Source: CALKAL01 sp051846895 (GTDB taxonomy: Bacteria > Bacillota > Bacilli > Bacillales > Alkalibacillaceae). Taken from it: 64,000 nucleotides of DNA. Below the pieces are notes generated by a model that saw nothing but the letters and a program-made list of their open reading frames with translations, searched no databases and was not told where the DNA came from. Positions 9,314 to 17,175 of the stretch are shown here, one piece after another. Numbering within the stretch: the first letter of the stretch is position 1; each line of letters begins with the position of its first letter. The position numbers and the translations under genes are program-made. The stretch spans positions 186,001 through 250,000 of the forward strand of contig JBPYCQ010000005.1 in assembly GCA_051846895.1 (NCBI GenBank), given 5' to 3'.

Positions 9314-9353
9314 TTTAAAAAGAGGCGTCCTATCCGGGTGCCTCTTTTTAAAT
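9314..9353. terminator. Strong hairpin with A-tract and T-tract, probable bidirectional terminator
   Basis: TTTAAAAAGAGGC pairs with GCCTCTTTTTAAA around a short loop, giving a T-tract on either strand. It would stop transcription from spoIIID on the plus strand or from the acyl-CoA synthetase gene on the minus strand. Between 9034 and 9313 I see no convincing gene. Confidence 0.7.
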
Positions 9354-9366
9354 AATATAGCTGTGC

Positions 9367-9560
9367 AGTGATTGTTCAAAGATGAGCTGTAATTGTTCAA
9401 AGATGAGTTGTAATTGTTCAAAGATGAGTTGTGATTGTTCAAAGTAGGGCTGTGATTGTTCAAAGCTGAGTTGCGATTGTTCAAAAATGAACTGCAATTG
9501 TTCAAAGTCGGGTTGTGATTGTTCAAAGTTGAACCGCAATTGTTCAAACTTTGCCCACAG
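9367..9560. repeat. 21-bp tandem array B, about 9 units, core ATTGTTCAAAG
   Basis: Nine units of 21 bp, with the core GTGATTGTTCAAAG or GTAATTGTTCAAAG followed by variable bases. The core is clearly related to that of array A (GATTGCTCAAAC), so the two arrays flank spoIIID as a pair. Two degenerate units containing GCTTAAACT follow up to about 9595. The array lies just past the 3' end of the minus-strand acyl-CoA synthetase gene. Confidence 0.92.
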
Positions 9561-9685
9561 CTGCTTAAACTCGGCTGCAGGTGCTTAAACTGAGCTTAAG
9601 GTCAAACAAAGTGCTGGGGGTCTTTTCGTCCAAGCTGGGATAAAGCGTTTAGCTGTCGATTTACTTGCTTGTCTCAGAAGAGTGG

Positions 9686-11287
9686 CTATTCTTTTTCCCC
9701 TAAGTATTTAAATTGGTCGCGTAAGTGGCGTTTTAGGACTTTGCCGCTTGGGTTTTTTGGTAGTTCGTTGGTGATGGCGATGTATTTTGGTATTTTGAAT
9801 TTGGATAGGTGTTCGCTACAGTGCGCTATAATGGCTTCTTCTGTTAGGTCGACGTCTGTCTTAGGGACGACGATGGCTGTGACGGCTTCGATCCAATAGG
9901 CGTCTGGAATACCGACAACAGCGACTTCTGATACGCCGTCTAATTGGTAAATGGTTTCTTCGACTTCGCGGCTTGAGACGTTGACGCCGCCTGTGTTGAT
10001 CATGTCTTTCTTTCGGTCGACAATTGTAATATAGCCGTCTTCATCCATGACGACTAAGTCCCCGCTGTGGAACCATCCGTCGCGAAAGGCTTCAGCAGTT
10101 TTCTCCGGGTCGTGTAGGTATCCTTTCATGGCGTGTGGTGTGCGGTGAACGATTTCGCCAACTTCTCCGCGTGGTACCTCATTTCCGTCATCGTCAACAA
10201 TTTTCGTTTGGACGTTAAGTGTTGCGCGTCCTGCTGAGCCGAGCTTGGTCAACTGTTCGTCTGGTTGGAGGGCGGTGGCGAGTGGTGCGACTTCGGTTTG
10301 TCCGTAAAAGTTCCAGAAGCGGGCGTTTGGTAGTCGTTCAGCTAGTTCTTTTAAAATTTCTCGTGGCATGATCGCAGCGCCGTAATAGCATTTTTCTAAC
10401 GTTGATAAATCGCGTTTGTCAAAATCAGGGTGGCGTAATAAGGCAATCCAAACAGTTGGTGGTGCGAAAAGTTGGGTAATCTTTTCTCTTTCAACAACCT
10501 CCATAATGATTTCTGGGCTTGCTGCATCAAGAATGACGCCGCTTGAGCCTAAGTAAATACTTGGTCCTAAAAAAACGTGAAGCTGGGCGCTATGATAAAG
10601 CGGCAAGGCGTGTAAACAGCGGTCATTTCGCGACATTTCACCGTCTACAATACAACTGACGTATTCGCTGATGATACTTTTGTGACTTAACATGACGCCT
10701 TTAGGCTTTGATTCGGTTCCGCTCGTATAAAGTACTTGGGCTAAGTCGTCGTCATCAATATTTTCCTCAACGGCATCTGTCGGCTGTCCGTCACGTATTA
10801 AGGATAGTGGTGACCAGTCAATTAGTTCTTCTGGAAGTTTTTCAGTAGGGTGTGTTTCCATTAAATATCGAAAACGAATCGTCTGCTCACCTTTAGCATT
10901 TTCTAAAATAGGGGCATATTCTTTAGATGCAACTAGCCCATTTGCTTCGGCATGTTTTAAAATATAAGCGACATCCTCAGGGGTTAACATGTAATTAATT
11001 GGAATCATGACAGCTCCAAGTCGAGCGAGGGCAAACTTTACAACGACAAAATCTAAGCTGTTTTTGGACATGACAGTAATCATGTCACCTTTTTTCATGC
11101 CGTCCTGACGAAAAGCATGTGCTGTTTGATTCACCCGGTCGTCAAGCTGTTGAAAAGTGAGACGTTCTTCTTTGTAAGCTAAAGCGAACTTATCGGGCAT
11201 CCTCTCTGTTGTTCGTGTTAATAAATCACCAAGCGTATTTCTGCGTACACGTGTCAACATGTTGTTTAGGTCTTCAGTCTGTTGCAT
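9686..11287 (-). CDS. Acyl-CoA synthetase / AMP-dependent ligase
   Basis: Member of the ANL superfamily that activates a carboxylic acid through an acyl-adenylate to its CoA thioester; 533 residues from the chosen start. The AMP-binding motif is YTSGTESKPKGV, followed by NFYGQTE, the GWFHSGD motif and the hinge region DRKKDMINTGGVNVSSREVE. The C-terminal catalytic lysine lies in NPSGKVLKRHLR. The substrate cannot be read from sequence; medium- or long-chain acids are most likely. ATG 11287 is preferred over 11296 because AAAGGG lies at the right distance from it. Its 3' end is strikingly rich in A and C on the coding strand. It interrupts the usual spoIIID-mbl adjacency. Confidence 0.88.
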   Translation of the reverse strand: MQQTEDLNNMLTRVRRNTLGDLLTRTTERMPDKFALAYKEERLTFQQLDDRVNQTAHAFRQDGMKKGDMITVMSKNSLDFVVVKFALARLGAVMIPINYMLTPEDVAYILKHAEANGLVASKEYAPILENAKGEQTIRFRYLMETHPTEKLPEELIDWSPLSLIRDGQPTDAVEENIDDDDLAQVLYTSGTESKPKGVMLSHKSIISEYVSCIVDGEMSRNDRCLHALPLYHSAQLHVFLGPSIYLGSSGVILDAASPEIIMEVVEREKITQLFAPPTVWIALLRHPDFDKRDLSTLEKCYYGAAIMPREILKELAERLPNARFWNFYGQTEVAPLATALQPDEQLTKLGSAGRATLNVQTKIVDDDGNEVPRGEVGEIVHRTPHAMKGYLHDPEKTAEAFRDGWFHSGDLVVMDEDGYITIVDRKKDMINTGGVNVSSREVEETIYQLDGVSEVAVVGIPDAYWIEAVTAIVVPKTDVDLTEEAIIAHCSEHLSKFKIPKYIAITNELPKNPSGKVLKRHLRDQFKYLGEKE

Positions 11288-11571
11288 TTTAATCATCCCT
11301 TTCTATTTAATATGTTGAATATTCTGTATTTTAAGTCTATGATTAATAAGTACAAGTAACAAGAACTAAAAAGCACTAGTTTCGTCGAAAATTGGTACTT
11401 GTAATGAATGGGATATTGAAGATACTAAATGTAAAAATATAAGGCATTTCTGTAACATCTTTTCTAAACTTTTTGAAAGTGCGAAAAATAATGTGACACT
11501 TTAGATAAATAATGATAAAATATTACAATAGAAAACTATATTTTTGTACGGGTCAGGAGGATAAAATTCTC

Positions 11572-12573
11572 ATGTTCGCTAGGGATATTGGTATCGATTT
11601 AGGTACAGCTAACGTATTAATTCATGTAAAAGGTAAAGGAATCGTATTAAATGAACCATCTGTAGTTGCGATGGATCGAAATACAGGGAAAGTTTTAGAG
11701 GTAGGGCATGCAGCAAGACGTATGGTTGGACGTACGCCAGGAAACATTGAAGCAATCCGCCCGCTTAAAGACGGTGTCATTGCCGATTTTGACGTAACGG
11801 AAATGATGCTGCGACATTTTATTGAAAAAATTAATGTGCGTGGTATGTTTTCAAAGCCGCGTATTTTAGTATGTTGTCCGACGAATATTACAAAGGTTGA
11901 ACAAAAAGCGATTAAAGAAGCGGCAGAAAAAAGTGGCGGTAAACGTGTTTATTTAGAAGAAGAGCCGAAAGTGGCGGCTGTTGGAGCGGGAATGGAAATT
12001 TTCCAACCTAGCGGAAATATGATCGTTGATATTGGCGGGGGAACGACTGACATCGCGGTATTATCAATGGGTGATATCGTCACATCAGAATCGATCAAAA
12101 TGGCTGGAGATAAGCTTGATCATGAAATTTTACAATATATTAAGCGTAAATATAAATTGTTAATTGGTGATCGTACTTCAGAAGATATTAAAATTAATGT
12201 CGCGACGGTATTCCCAGGTTCGCGTAATGAAGAGATGGACATTCGTGGACGAGATTTAGTGTCAGGACTACCTCGTACGATTACCATTCATTCTGAAGAA
12301 ATTGAAGAAGCGCTTCGTGAACCAATTTCATTAATCGTTCAAGGTGCTAAAACAGTACTTGAAAATACACCACCTGAATTATCCGCAGATATTATCGATC
12401 GCGGAGTCATCTTAACTGGTGGTGGCGCATTACTTGATGGGTTTGATCAGTTACTTGCAGAAGAACTACGTGTTCCTGTATTCATTGCAGAAGACCCGAT
12501 GAGCTGTGTCGCAAAAGGAACAGGCATGATGCTTGAACATATTGATAAATTACCAAAAGATAAAATAGTCTAA
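11572..12573 (+). CDS. mbl: MreB-like cytoskeletal protein Mbl
   Basis: Actin-like ATPase that organises lateral wall synthesis. The 333 residues begin MFARDIGIDLGTANVL, with the phosphate-1 loop DLGTAN; IVDIGGGTTDIAVLS is phosphate 2 and the adenosine motif is GVILTGGGALLDG. ATG 11572 is chosen because AGGAGG lies 11 bases upstream and the N-terminus aligns with MreB family proteins; the frame stays open to 11512 but adds 20 unlikely residues. Among MreB, MreBH and Mbl, the choice of Mbl rests on position between spoIIID and flhO. Confidence 0.95.
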   Translation: MFARDIGIDLGTANVLIHVKGKGIVLNEPSVVAMDRNTGKVLEVGHAARRMVGRTPGNIEAIRPLKDGVIADFDVTEMMLRHFIEKINVRGMFSKPRILVCCPTNITKVEQKAIKEAAEKSGGKRVYLEEEPKVAAVGAGMEIFQPSGNMIVDIGGGTTDIAVLSMGDIVTSESIKMAGDKLDHEILQYIKRKYKLLIGDRTSEDIKINVATVFPGSRNEEMDIRGRDLVSGLPRTITIHSEEIEEALREPISLIVQGAKTVLENTPPELSADIIDRGVILTGGGALLDGFDQLLAEELRVPVFIAEDPMSCVAKGTGMMLEHIDKLPKDKIV

Positions 12574-12659
12574 ATAACATGTTAGCGACGAAGGTGAACA
12601 CAACAAGTGGACCCTTCGTTTCGCTATATACATAATTTGAAACGTTCATTTTTGAGATA

Positions 12660-12927
12660 AGATCTGTTAAAGATTAGTGTTGATAATCATGAAGGTTGCA
12701 CCGAGTTGTTGTATTGTGAAGAGCGAAGGTGGCGACTCCTGGTCGGCTAAAAGCGGCCACGTCCTTGTGGCCAACGCCGACACTTGAACGTCCAGTACTT
12801 CGCGGAACAGCACGGGTCTCGAGACCCCGCAGGAAGCGTCTTTCTTCCGAGGAGGCTCGAGCCGTGCCCGCGGAAAGCGTCCACCTATAGTGATTCACAA
12901 TAACAACAACGGACTTTAACAAATATT
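12660..12927. repeat. Dispersed Bacillaceae-type repeat (MITE-like), copy 1, about 268 bp
   Basis: Ends contain CTGTTAAAG and its inverse CTTTAAC followed by AAA, matching but more eroded than the ends of the copy at 30190, which lies in the opposite orientation. Inside are GACTCCTGGTCGGCTAAAAG, the nested hairpin GGCCAC/GTGGCC within GTCGGC/GCCGAC, and the GC-rich CGGAACAGCACGGGTCTCGA segment. There is no transposase gene. An open frame of 82 codons across it is not a believable gene. It sits directly before the flhO ribosome site. Confidence 0.85.
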
Positions 12928-12945
12928 AAAAAAGGAGGGGGCAAC

Positions 12946-13764
12946 ATGCTCCGTGGTTTTTATACAGCTGGTTCTGGAATGATTGCGCAACAACGTTATC
13001 AAGATACATTATCAAACAATTTAGCAAATGCATTAACACCTGGATTTAAGCAGGACCGTTCAACTTTTCGGGCATTTCCAGAAATGTTAATTCAAAATAT
13101 GGAAACTTTCCGCCAACCGACAACAAAAGGGTTACATTTACCTTTTAATCATATCGTTGGCTCAATCAACACAGGAACTTACATGCAAGAGGATATTCCT
13201 TTATTCAACCAAGGTCCGATTCAACATACTGAAATCAGTACTGATTTAGCATTAATGAATGGTGAGTTGCCTGATGAAACAGGATTTCTCTTTTTCACTG
13301 TTCAAAATGAAAATGGTGATGTGCGTTATACACGGAATGGTAATTTCACTGTAGATGCTGAAGGCTTTTTGACGACACAAGAAGGCTTTTATGTGTTAAA
13401 TGCTAATGGAGACCGTATTCAAACAGGGACGGAAAATTTTGAAGTGACGGCTAACGGTGAAGTGATCTCACCTTTTGACCAAACGTTGCTCGGAGTTGTT
13501 TACCATCCGAATGCTAATGATTTTGTTAAAGAAGGGACGAACCTTTTTAATAACGAAGGTGACGAGGCTGTAGTTGACGCTCGTGGGGCTGGAGTTGACT
13601 TCCAAATTGGACAAGGTCAATTGGAACGTTCGAACGTAGATTTACAGCAAGTCATGACAGAGATGATTCGTTCATATCGTATGTTTGAAATTAATCAACA
13701 AGTCGTTCGTATGTTTGATCAAAGTATGGATCTTGCTGCAAATCAAATTGGACGGTTAAGATAA
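12946..13764 (+). CDS. flhO: Flagellar hook-basal body rod protein FlhO (FlgF/FlgG family)
   Basis: Distal rod-type protein of the flagellar basal body, exported by the flagellar type III system. Of 272 residues, the N-terminus MLRGFYTAGSGMIAQQRYQDTLSNNLANALTPGFK carries the rod-protein signature with the ANxxTPGFK-like end. The C-terminus (QGQLERSNVDLQQVMTEMI then heptad-type helix) is the matching FlgG-type tail. The RBS AAAGGAGGGG is very strong. flhP follows after 30 bases, as in B. subtilis. Confidence 0.93.
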   Translation: MLRGFYTAGSGMIAQQRYQDTLSNNLANALTPGFKQDRSTFRAFPEMLIQNMETFRQPTTKGLHLPFNHIVGSINTGTYMQEDIPLFNQGPIQHTEISTDLALMNGELPDETGFLFFTVQNENGDVRYTRNGNFTVDAEGFLTTQEGFYVLNANGDRIQTGTENFEVTANGEVISPFDQTLLGVVYHPNANDFVKEGTNLFNNEGDEAVVDARGAGVDFQIGQGQLERSNVDLQQVMTEMIRSYRMFEINQQVVRMFDQSMDLAANQIGRLR

Positions 13765-13794
13765 ACCTGCTTTTCACTAAGGGGGGAACGGTAA

Positions 13795-14622
13795 ATGCGT
13801 AATATGTTTAATGCTGCTGTTACAATGGGGCAGCTACAAAATCGAATCGACATCACAGCAAATAATTTAGCAAATTTAAATACGTATGGGTACAAAGCCA
13901 ATCATGCTAACTTTGCTTCATTAATGTATCAGCAAGTTAATAACATTTTGCATCACGACGCTGATTCACCGCGTGAAACACCAGTAGGAATTCGCGTTGG
14001 TTCAGGAGCTCGACTTACACATACGACTTTTAATATGAATAATGGAACGATTCAACATACGAATCGCGACCTCGATGTTGCCATTCAAGATCAAAATCGC
14101 TTTTTTGTCGTTAACGCACCAGCTGAAAATGGTGGAACAGAAACACGTTATACACGTGCCGGTAACTTTTACATTCAGCCGATTAACGATGATGAAGTGA
14201 TGCTGACAACGAGTGAAGGTTTTCCAGTCGAAGGACAAAATGGACCGATTATTCTTGCGGATGATTTTGATGCCATTTCGATTAATGCGCAAGGTGGCAT
14301 CGACATTACTAGAGGTAATGCCACTCAGACAGAAGCATATTTGCAAGTTGTAGATTTTGAGCGAACTAGAGGGCTAGAAGCAGCAGGTGCGAATACGTAT
14401 AGATTAAATGAGGACGCACTAGGAGTTCCTGCCGAAGAATTCGTATTTAACGTTGCACCCGCAAACGCAAATCTTGTACCAGGGGCTGTAGAAGCATCTA
14501 ACGTTGATATGGCAAAAGAATTCGCAGAACTAATCGAATCACAGCGTGCCTATTCATTTAACGCTCGCTCAGTTTCAATCGGTGACCAAATGATGGGCTT
14601 AATTAGCAATATGCGTTCGTAA
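13795..14622 (+). CDS. flhP: Flagellar hook-basal body rod protein FlhP
   Basis: Second rod-family protein, 275 residues, partner of FlhO. The N-terminal helix has QLQNRIDITANNLANLNTYGYK, the rod signature, and the C-terminus has GAVEASNVDMAKEFAELIE followed by SQRAYSFNARSVSIGDQMM, typical of the family. The RBS AAGGGGGGAA precedes ATG 13795. Gene order mbl-flhO-flhP is conserved with Bacillus. No terminator was recognised before the next gene. Confidence 0.93.
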   Translation: MRNMFNAAVTMGQLQNRIDITANNLANLNTYGYKANHANFASLMYQQVNNILHHDADSPRETPVGIRVGSGARLTHTTFNMNNGTIQHTNRDLDVAIQDQNRFFVVNAPAENGGTETRYTRAGNFYIQPINDDEVMLTTSEGFPVEGQNGPIILADDFDAISINAQGGIDITRGNATQTEAYLQVVDFERTRGLEAAGANTYRLNEDALGVPAEEFVFNVAPANANLVPGAVEASNVDMAKEFAELIESQRAYSFNARSVSIGDQMMGLISNMRS

Positions 14623-14712
14623 ATTTTGACATCAGAAATTTAAGTGCTCCATGTGAAAATGGAGCATTTCCTTCGTACAAGGGGAAATTGCAAAAGAATA
14701 GAGGTTTGCAAC

Positions 14713-15300
14713 ATGTTTTCAGAAGAAAAAAATGATCATCAACTGAATAATGAAGACGGTATAAATGAAGTACAAGAAGAAGTAAAAAAAGAACGACCGT
14801 CTTTAAGAAGAAGAGCTAATGCTGAAGAAGAAACAAAAACATTTGATCAATCAGCTTTTGCCACTGATGACGTTTCTAATAAAACAGAAGAACAGACAAT
14901 CATAAGAACACAAAATGAAGAATCTCCCGATAAAGAAATCAGACCAGCAAAGGAAATCTTAGCAAACATTCGTCGAAAACGTTCGGGAAAAGATTCTGAA
15001 CAACAAGAAACTACAACTGAAGCTAAAACAAAAACGGAAACTATAGAAGACAAACCAAATAAAAGAAAAGAAGCAAAAAAAGCGAAAAAAGCAGAAAAAA
15101 AACAACTAAAAGAGGGCAAAGGCAGAATACGCTATATCCCAGTTTGGTTAAGAGTTATATTAATCGCAGCTATTTGTATCGGTGCTTTTGTTTGGGGTCT
15201 AACAATTGGTTACGGGGTGATCGGTGAAGGGGAAAATCCGAAAGCCGTTCTTGACCGAGATTTTTGGGAAGAAATTTTAAAATATATTCGTGGTGAATAA
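14713..15300 (+). CDS. EpuA-like protein (annotated in databases as RNA polymerase subunit beta, EpuA family)
   Basis: A 195-residue protein with a long, charged, low-complexity cytoplasmic N-terminus (about 1-135, rich in Glu and Lys) and a C-terminal transmembrane domain. The C-terminal segment RYIPVWLRVILIAAICIGAF, then GLTIGYGVIGEGENP, is the characteristic EpuA pattern. The database label as an RNA polymerase subunit is historical; a role at the membrane or envelope is more likely. The start at 14713 is chosen over 14644 because GAGG precedes it and the upstream residues are not conserved-looking. It lies 17 bases before fabZ, probably in one operon. Confidence 0.75.
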   Translation: MFSEEKNDHQLNNEDGINEVQEEVKKERPSLRRRANAEEETKTFDQSAFATDDVSNKTEEQTIIRTQNEESPDKEIRPAKEILANIRRKRSGKDSEQQETTTEAKTKTETIEDKPNKRKEAKKAKKAEKKQLKEGKGRIRYIPVWLRVILIAAICIGAFVWGLTIGYGVIGEGENPKAVLDRDFWEEILKYIRGE

Positions 15301-15317
15301 GTTGTAGGAGGGTTCTC

Positions 15318-15758
15318 ATGCTTGATATCGAACAAATTAAATCAATTATCCCACATCGCTATCCCTTTTTACTAGTTGATAAAATTACGGAAATGGAAGA
15401 AGGGAAACGTGTTGTTGGTTATAAAAATGTAACTGCTAATGAACCGTTTTTCCAAGGGCACTTCCCAGACTATATGGTCATGCCAGGAGTGTTAATCGTT
15501 GAAGCGCTTGCGCAAGTCGGAGCAGTAGCTATTTTAAATAAAGAAGAAAACAAAGGAAAACTCGGTATGTTTACTGGAATTGACCGTTGCCGTTTTAAGC
15601 GCCAAGTAAAGCCTGGAGACACATTAAAATTAGAGGTAGAAATTACTCGATTAAAAGGCCCGATTGGTAAAGGGAAAGCAATCGCTACCGTTGATGGCGA
15701 GCTTGCTTGTGAAGCAGAAATCATGTTCGCTGTAGTGGATCCAAATCAAACTAAATAA
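15318..15758 (+). CDS. fabZ: 3-hydroxyacyl-[acyl-carrier-protein] dehydratase FabZ
   Basis: Dehydratase of type II fatty acid synthesis, a hexameric hot-dog fold enzyme. The 146 residues begin with IEQIKSIIPHRYPFLLVDKI. The catalytic His lies in QGHFPDYMVMPGVL and the catalytic Glu in IVEALAQVGA. The RBS TAGGAGGG precedes ATG. Its position after flhO/flhP resembles Bacillus. A strong terminator follows. Confidence 0.96.
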   Translation: MLDIEQIKSIIPHRYPFLLVDKITEMEEGKRVVGYKNVTANEPFFQGHFPDYMVMPGVLIVEALAQVGAVAILNKEENKGKLGMFTGIDRCRFKRQVKPGDTLKLEVEITRLKGPIGKGKAIATVDGELACEAEIMFAVVDPNQTK

Positions 15759-15762
15759 AAAT

Positions 15763-15797
15763 AATTCCGGACGACACAGCTTGTCCGGAATTTTTAA
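15763..15797 (+). terminator. Rho-independent terminator of fabZ
   Basis: Perfect 10-bp stem AATTCCGGAC/GTCCGGAATT with a ten-base loop and TTTTTAATTT. Confidence 0.92.
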
Positions 15798-15914
15798 TTT
15801 GTATACCTTACTATATGAACAAAATCGGTTAAAATAATTTTTTTATAATCTCATAAAAGTTTACATTTTGGTAACACTATTCTCGACCGATAAAAATATA
15901 GGAGGTAACTTCAT

Positions 15915-16211
15915 ATGAGTTCACGCTTAATAAGCTTATTAGCAACAATGTTTTTAGTATTAGGTGCACTTAGCGCTTGTGCTAGCGAAGAAAACGATGA
16001 TCAAGATGTTGATCAACCAGAAAATAACCAAGAACAACAAGGTGATCAAGATCAGATGCAGAATGATCAACAAGAAGGTGATCAAGACCAAATGCAGAAT
16101 GATCAGCTAGAAAACGAACAAGATCAAATGCAAGATGAGCTTGATAACCAAGATCAAGAAGATGTTAACAAAAAAGACGGGAACTTATCTGATGAAACTG
16201 ATCGTGGATAA
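15915..16211 (+). CDS. Small acidic lipoprotein with Gln/Asp/Asn-rich repeats
   Basis: A 98-residue predicted lipoprotein: signal peptide 1-21 with lipobox LSAC, so the mature protein is anchored at Cys22. The mature part is almost wholly Asp, Gln, Asn and Glu. It contains near-repeats of GDQDQMQNDQ (three imperfect copies of about 12 residues). No known domain is visible. The RBS ATAGGAGG is good, and the gene has its own terminator, so it is probably expressed. The composition suggests an unstructured outer-surface tail; function unknown. Confidence 0.75.
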   Translation: MSSRLISLLATMFLVLGALSACASEENDDQDVDQPENNQEQQGDQDQMQNDQQEGDQDQMQNDQLENEQDQMQDELDNQDQEDVNKKDGNLSDETDRG

Positions 16212-16221
16212 GATTCAATGT

Positions 16222-16258
16222 ACAGCTGACCCTAAAATGTAGGTCAGCTGTTTATTTT
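16222..16258 (+). terminator. Rho-independent terminator after the acidic lipoprotein gene
   Basis: ACAGCTGACC pairs with GGTCAGCTGT, followed by TTATTTTTAT. Confidence 0.88.
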
Positions 16259-16274
16259 TATTGGAGTAGGACCT

Positions 16275-16474
16275 GCTATCTACATAATTGGGGGTGCTAC
16301 CGACGTAATTTGGTGTTCTATCAACGCAATTCAGCGCTCTATCGACATGTTGCGCCCTTCAATCAACGTAGCTCTGTGCTCTATCAACACAATTCAGTGT
16401 TCTATCAACATGATACACACCTCAATCAACGTAACAAGAGCATCTATCAACATCAAAAGAACTACACTCAACAA
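16275..16474. repeat. 21-bp tandem array C, about 9-10 units, core CTATCAAC
   Basis: Units of exactly 21 bp starting CTATCTAC, CTACCGAC, CTATCAAC, CTATCGAC or CAATCAAC, followed by a more variable 13 bp that often begins with R-Y-AATT. The core is unrelated to arrays A and B and to the GGCTGATAA family, yet the period is the same. The array lies between a terminator and the comK promoter region. Confidence 0.88.
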
Positions 16475-16648
16475 AAAAATCCCACTACCGTCGTATAAGT
16501 TCTCACACAAACACTTCTATCAAGCACACAGTCAAAAATGTTCCATAAAAGAACATAAATTATACTGTAAATTATGCAAATATTTGTAGTATACTGTAAA
16601 ATACTGTATTGGATATATATCATATTACCTATTAGGGGGAAAGCAGAA

Positions 16649-17131
16649 GTGGTAAATGTCGAGAAAGTTAAGAACTACTTAATTAATAAGAACACGATGG
16701 CTATTTTACCTAATAAGGATATTATCTACTCCTCAATCATCTACGAAATAGACAGAACATTATTGTGTGAGGAACCACCCTCCAGCATCATTGATCAAAC
16801 ATGCTTAATTAAAGGTGCATCATTTGACGGTAGAAGAAAAGCCATCGAATATGTAACAAAAAAGAAGGTTATGCTACCGATACCGATTGACCCAGACAAT
16901 GGTGTCATCATCATTCCAACAAAGAAAATTAAACACCCAGACTGTGAGTGGCTCTCATACTGTCATATAAAAGAATGTCGAAATAGCCGGAAGGGAAAGG
17001 GTTATTCGGAAATTATTTTTAACAACGATATGAAGTTAGAAACTGAAATATCTCGAACACGTATGCAAAATCAAATAATCCTAGCCGGACACATATTTGG
17101 GCTTTTTTTAAAGGATAAATTTATTTCATAA
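16649..17131 (+). CDS. comK: Competence transcription factor ComK
   Basis: Master activator of DNA-uptake genes. From GTG 16649 the protein has 160 residues. Family features visible are the N-terminal INKNTMAILP, the CLIKGASFDGRRKA core, KVMLPIPIDPDNGVIIIPT, then HPDCEWLSYCHIK. The start was chosen because AGGGGG lies about nine bases upstream; the frame is open to 16574, but that extension is hydrophobic and unlike ComK. It stands alone with its own terminator. It is not at this locus in B. subtilis. Confidence 0.85.
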   Translation: MVNVEKVKNYLINKNTMAILPNKDIIYSSIIYEIDRTLLCEEPPSSIIDQTCLIKGASFDGRRKAIEYVTKKKVMLPIPIDPDNGVIIIPTKKIKHPDCEWLSYCHIKECRNSRKGKGYSEIIFNNDMKLETEISRTRMQNQIILAGHIFGLFLKDKFIS

Positions 17132-17174
17132 AAAAGCAGCTCTTTTTCCTGAGTGGAAGGAGAGCTGTTTTTTT
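17130..17174. terminator. Bidirectional terminator between comK and the prpF-like gene
   Basis: AAAAAGCAGCTCT pairs with AGAGCTGTTTTTTT, giving T-tracts on both strands between two convergent genes. Confidence 0.88.
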
Positions 17175-17175
17175 A

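Noticed and set aside
14713..15300. RNA polymerase subunit function for the EpuA-like protein
   Set aside because: It is a single-span membrane protein without similarity to RNA polymerase beta; the label is only a database name.
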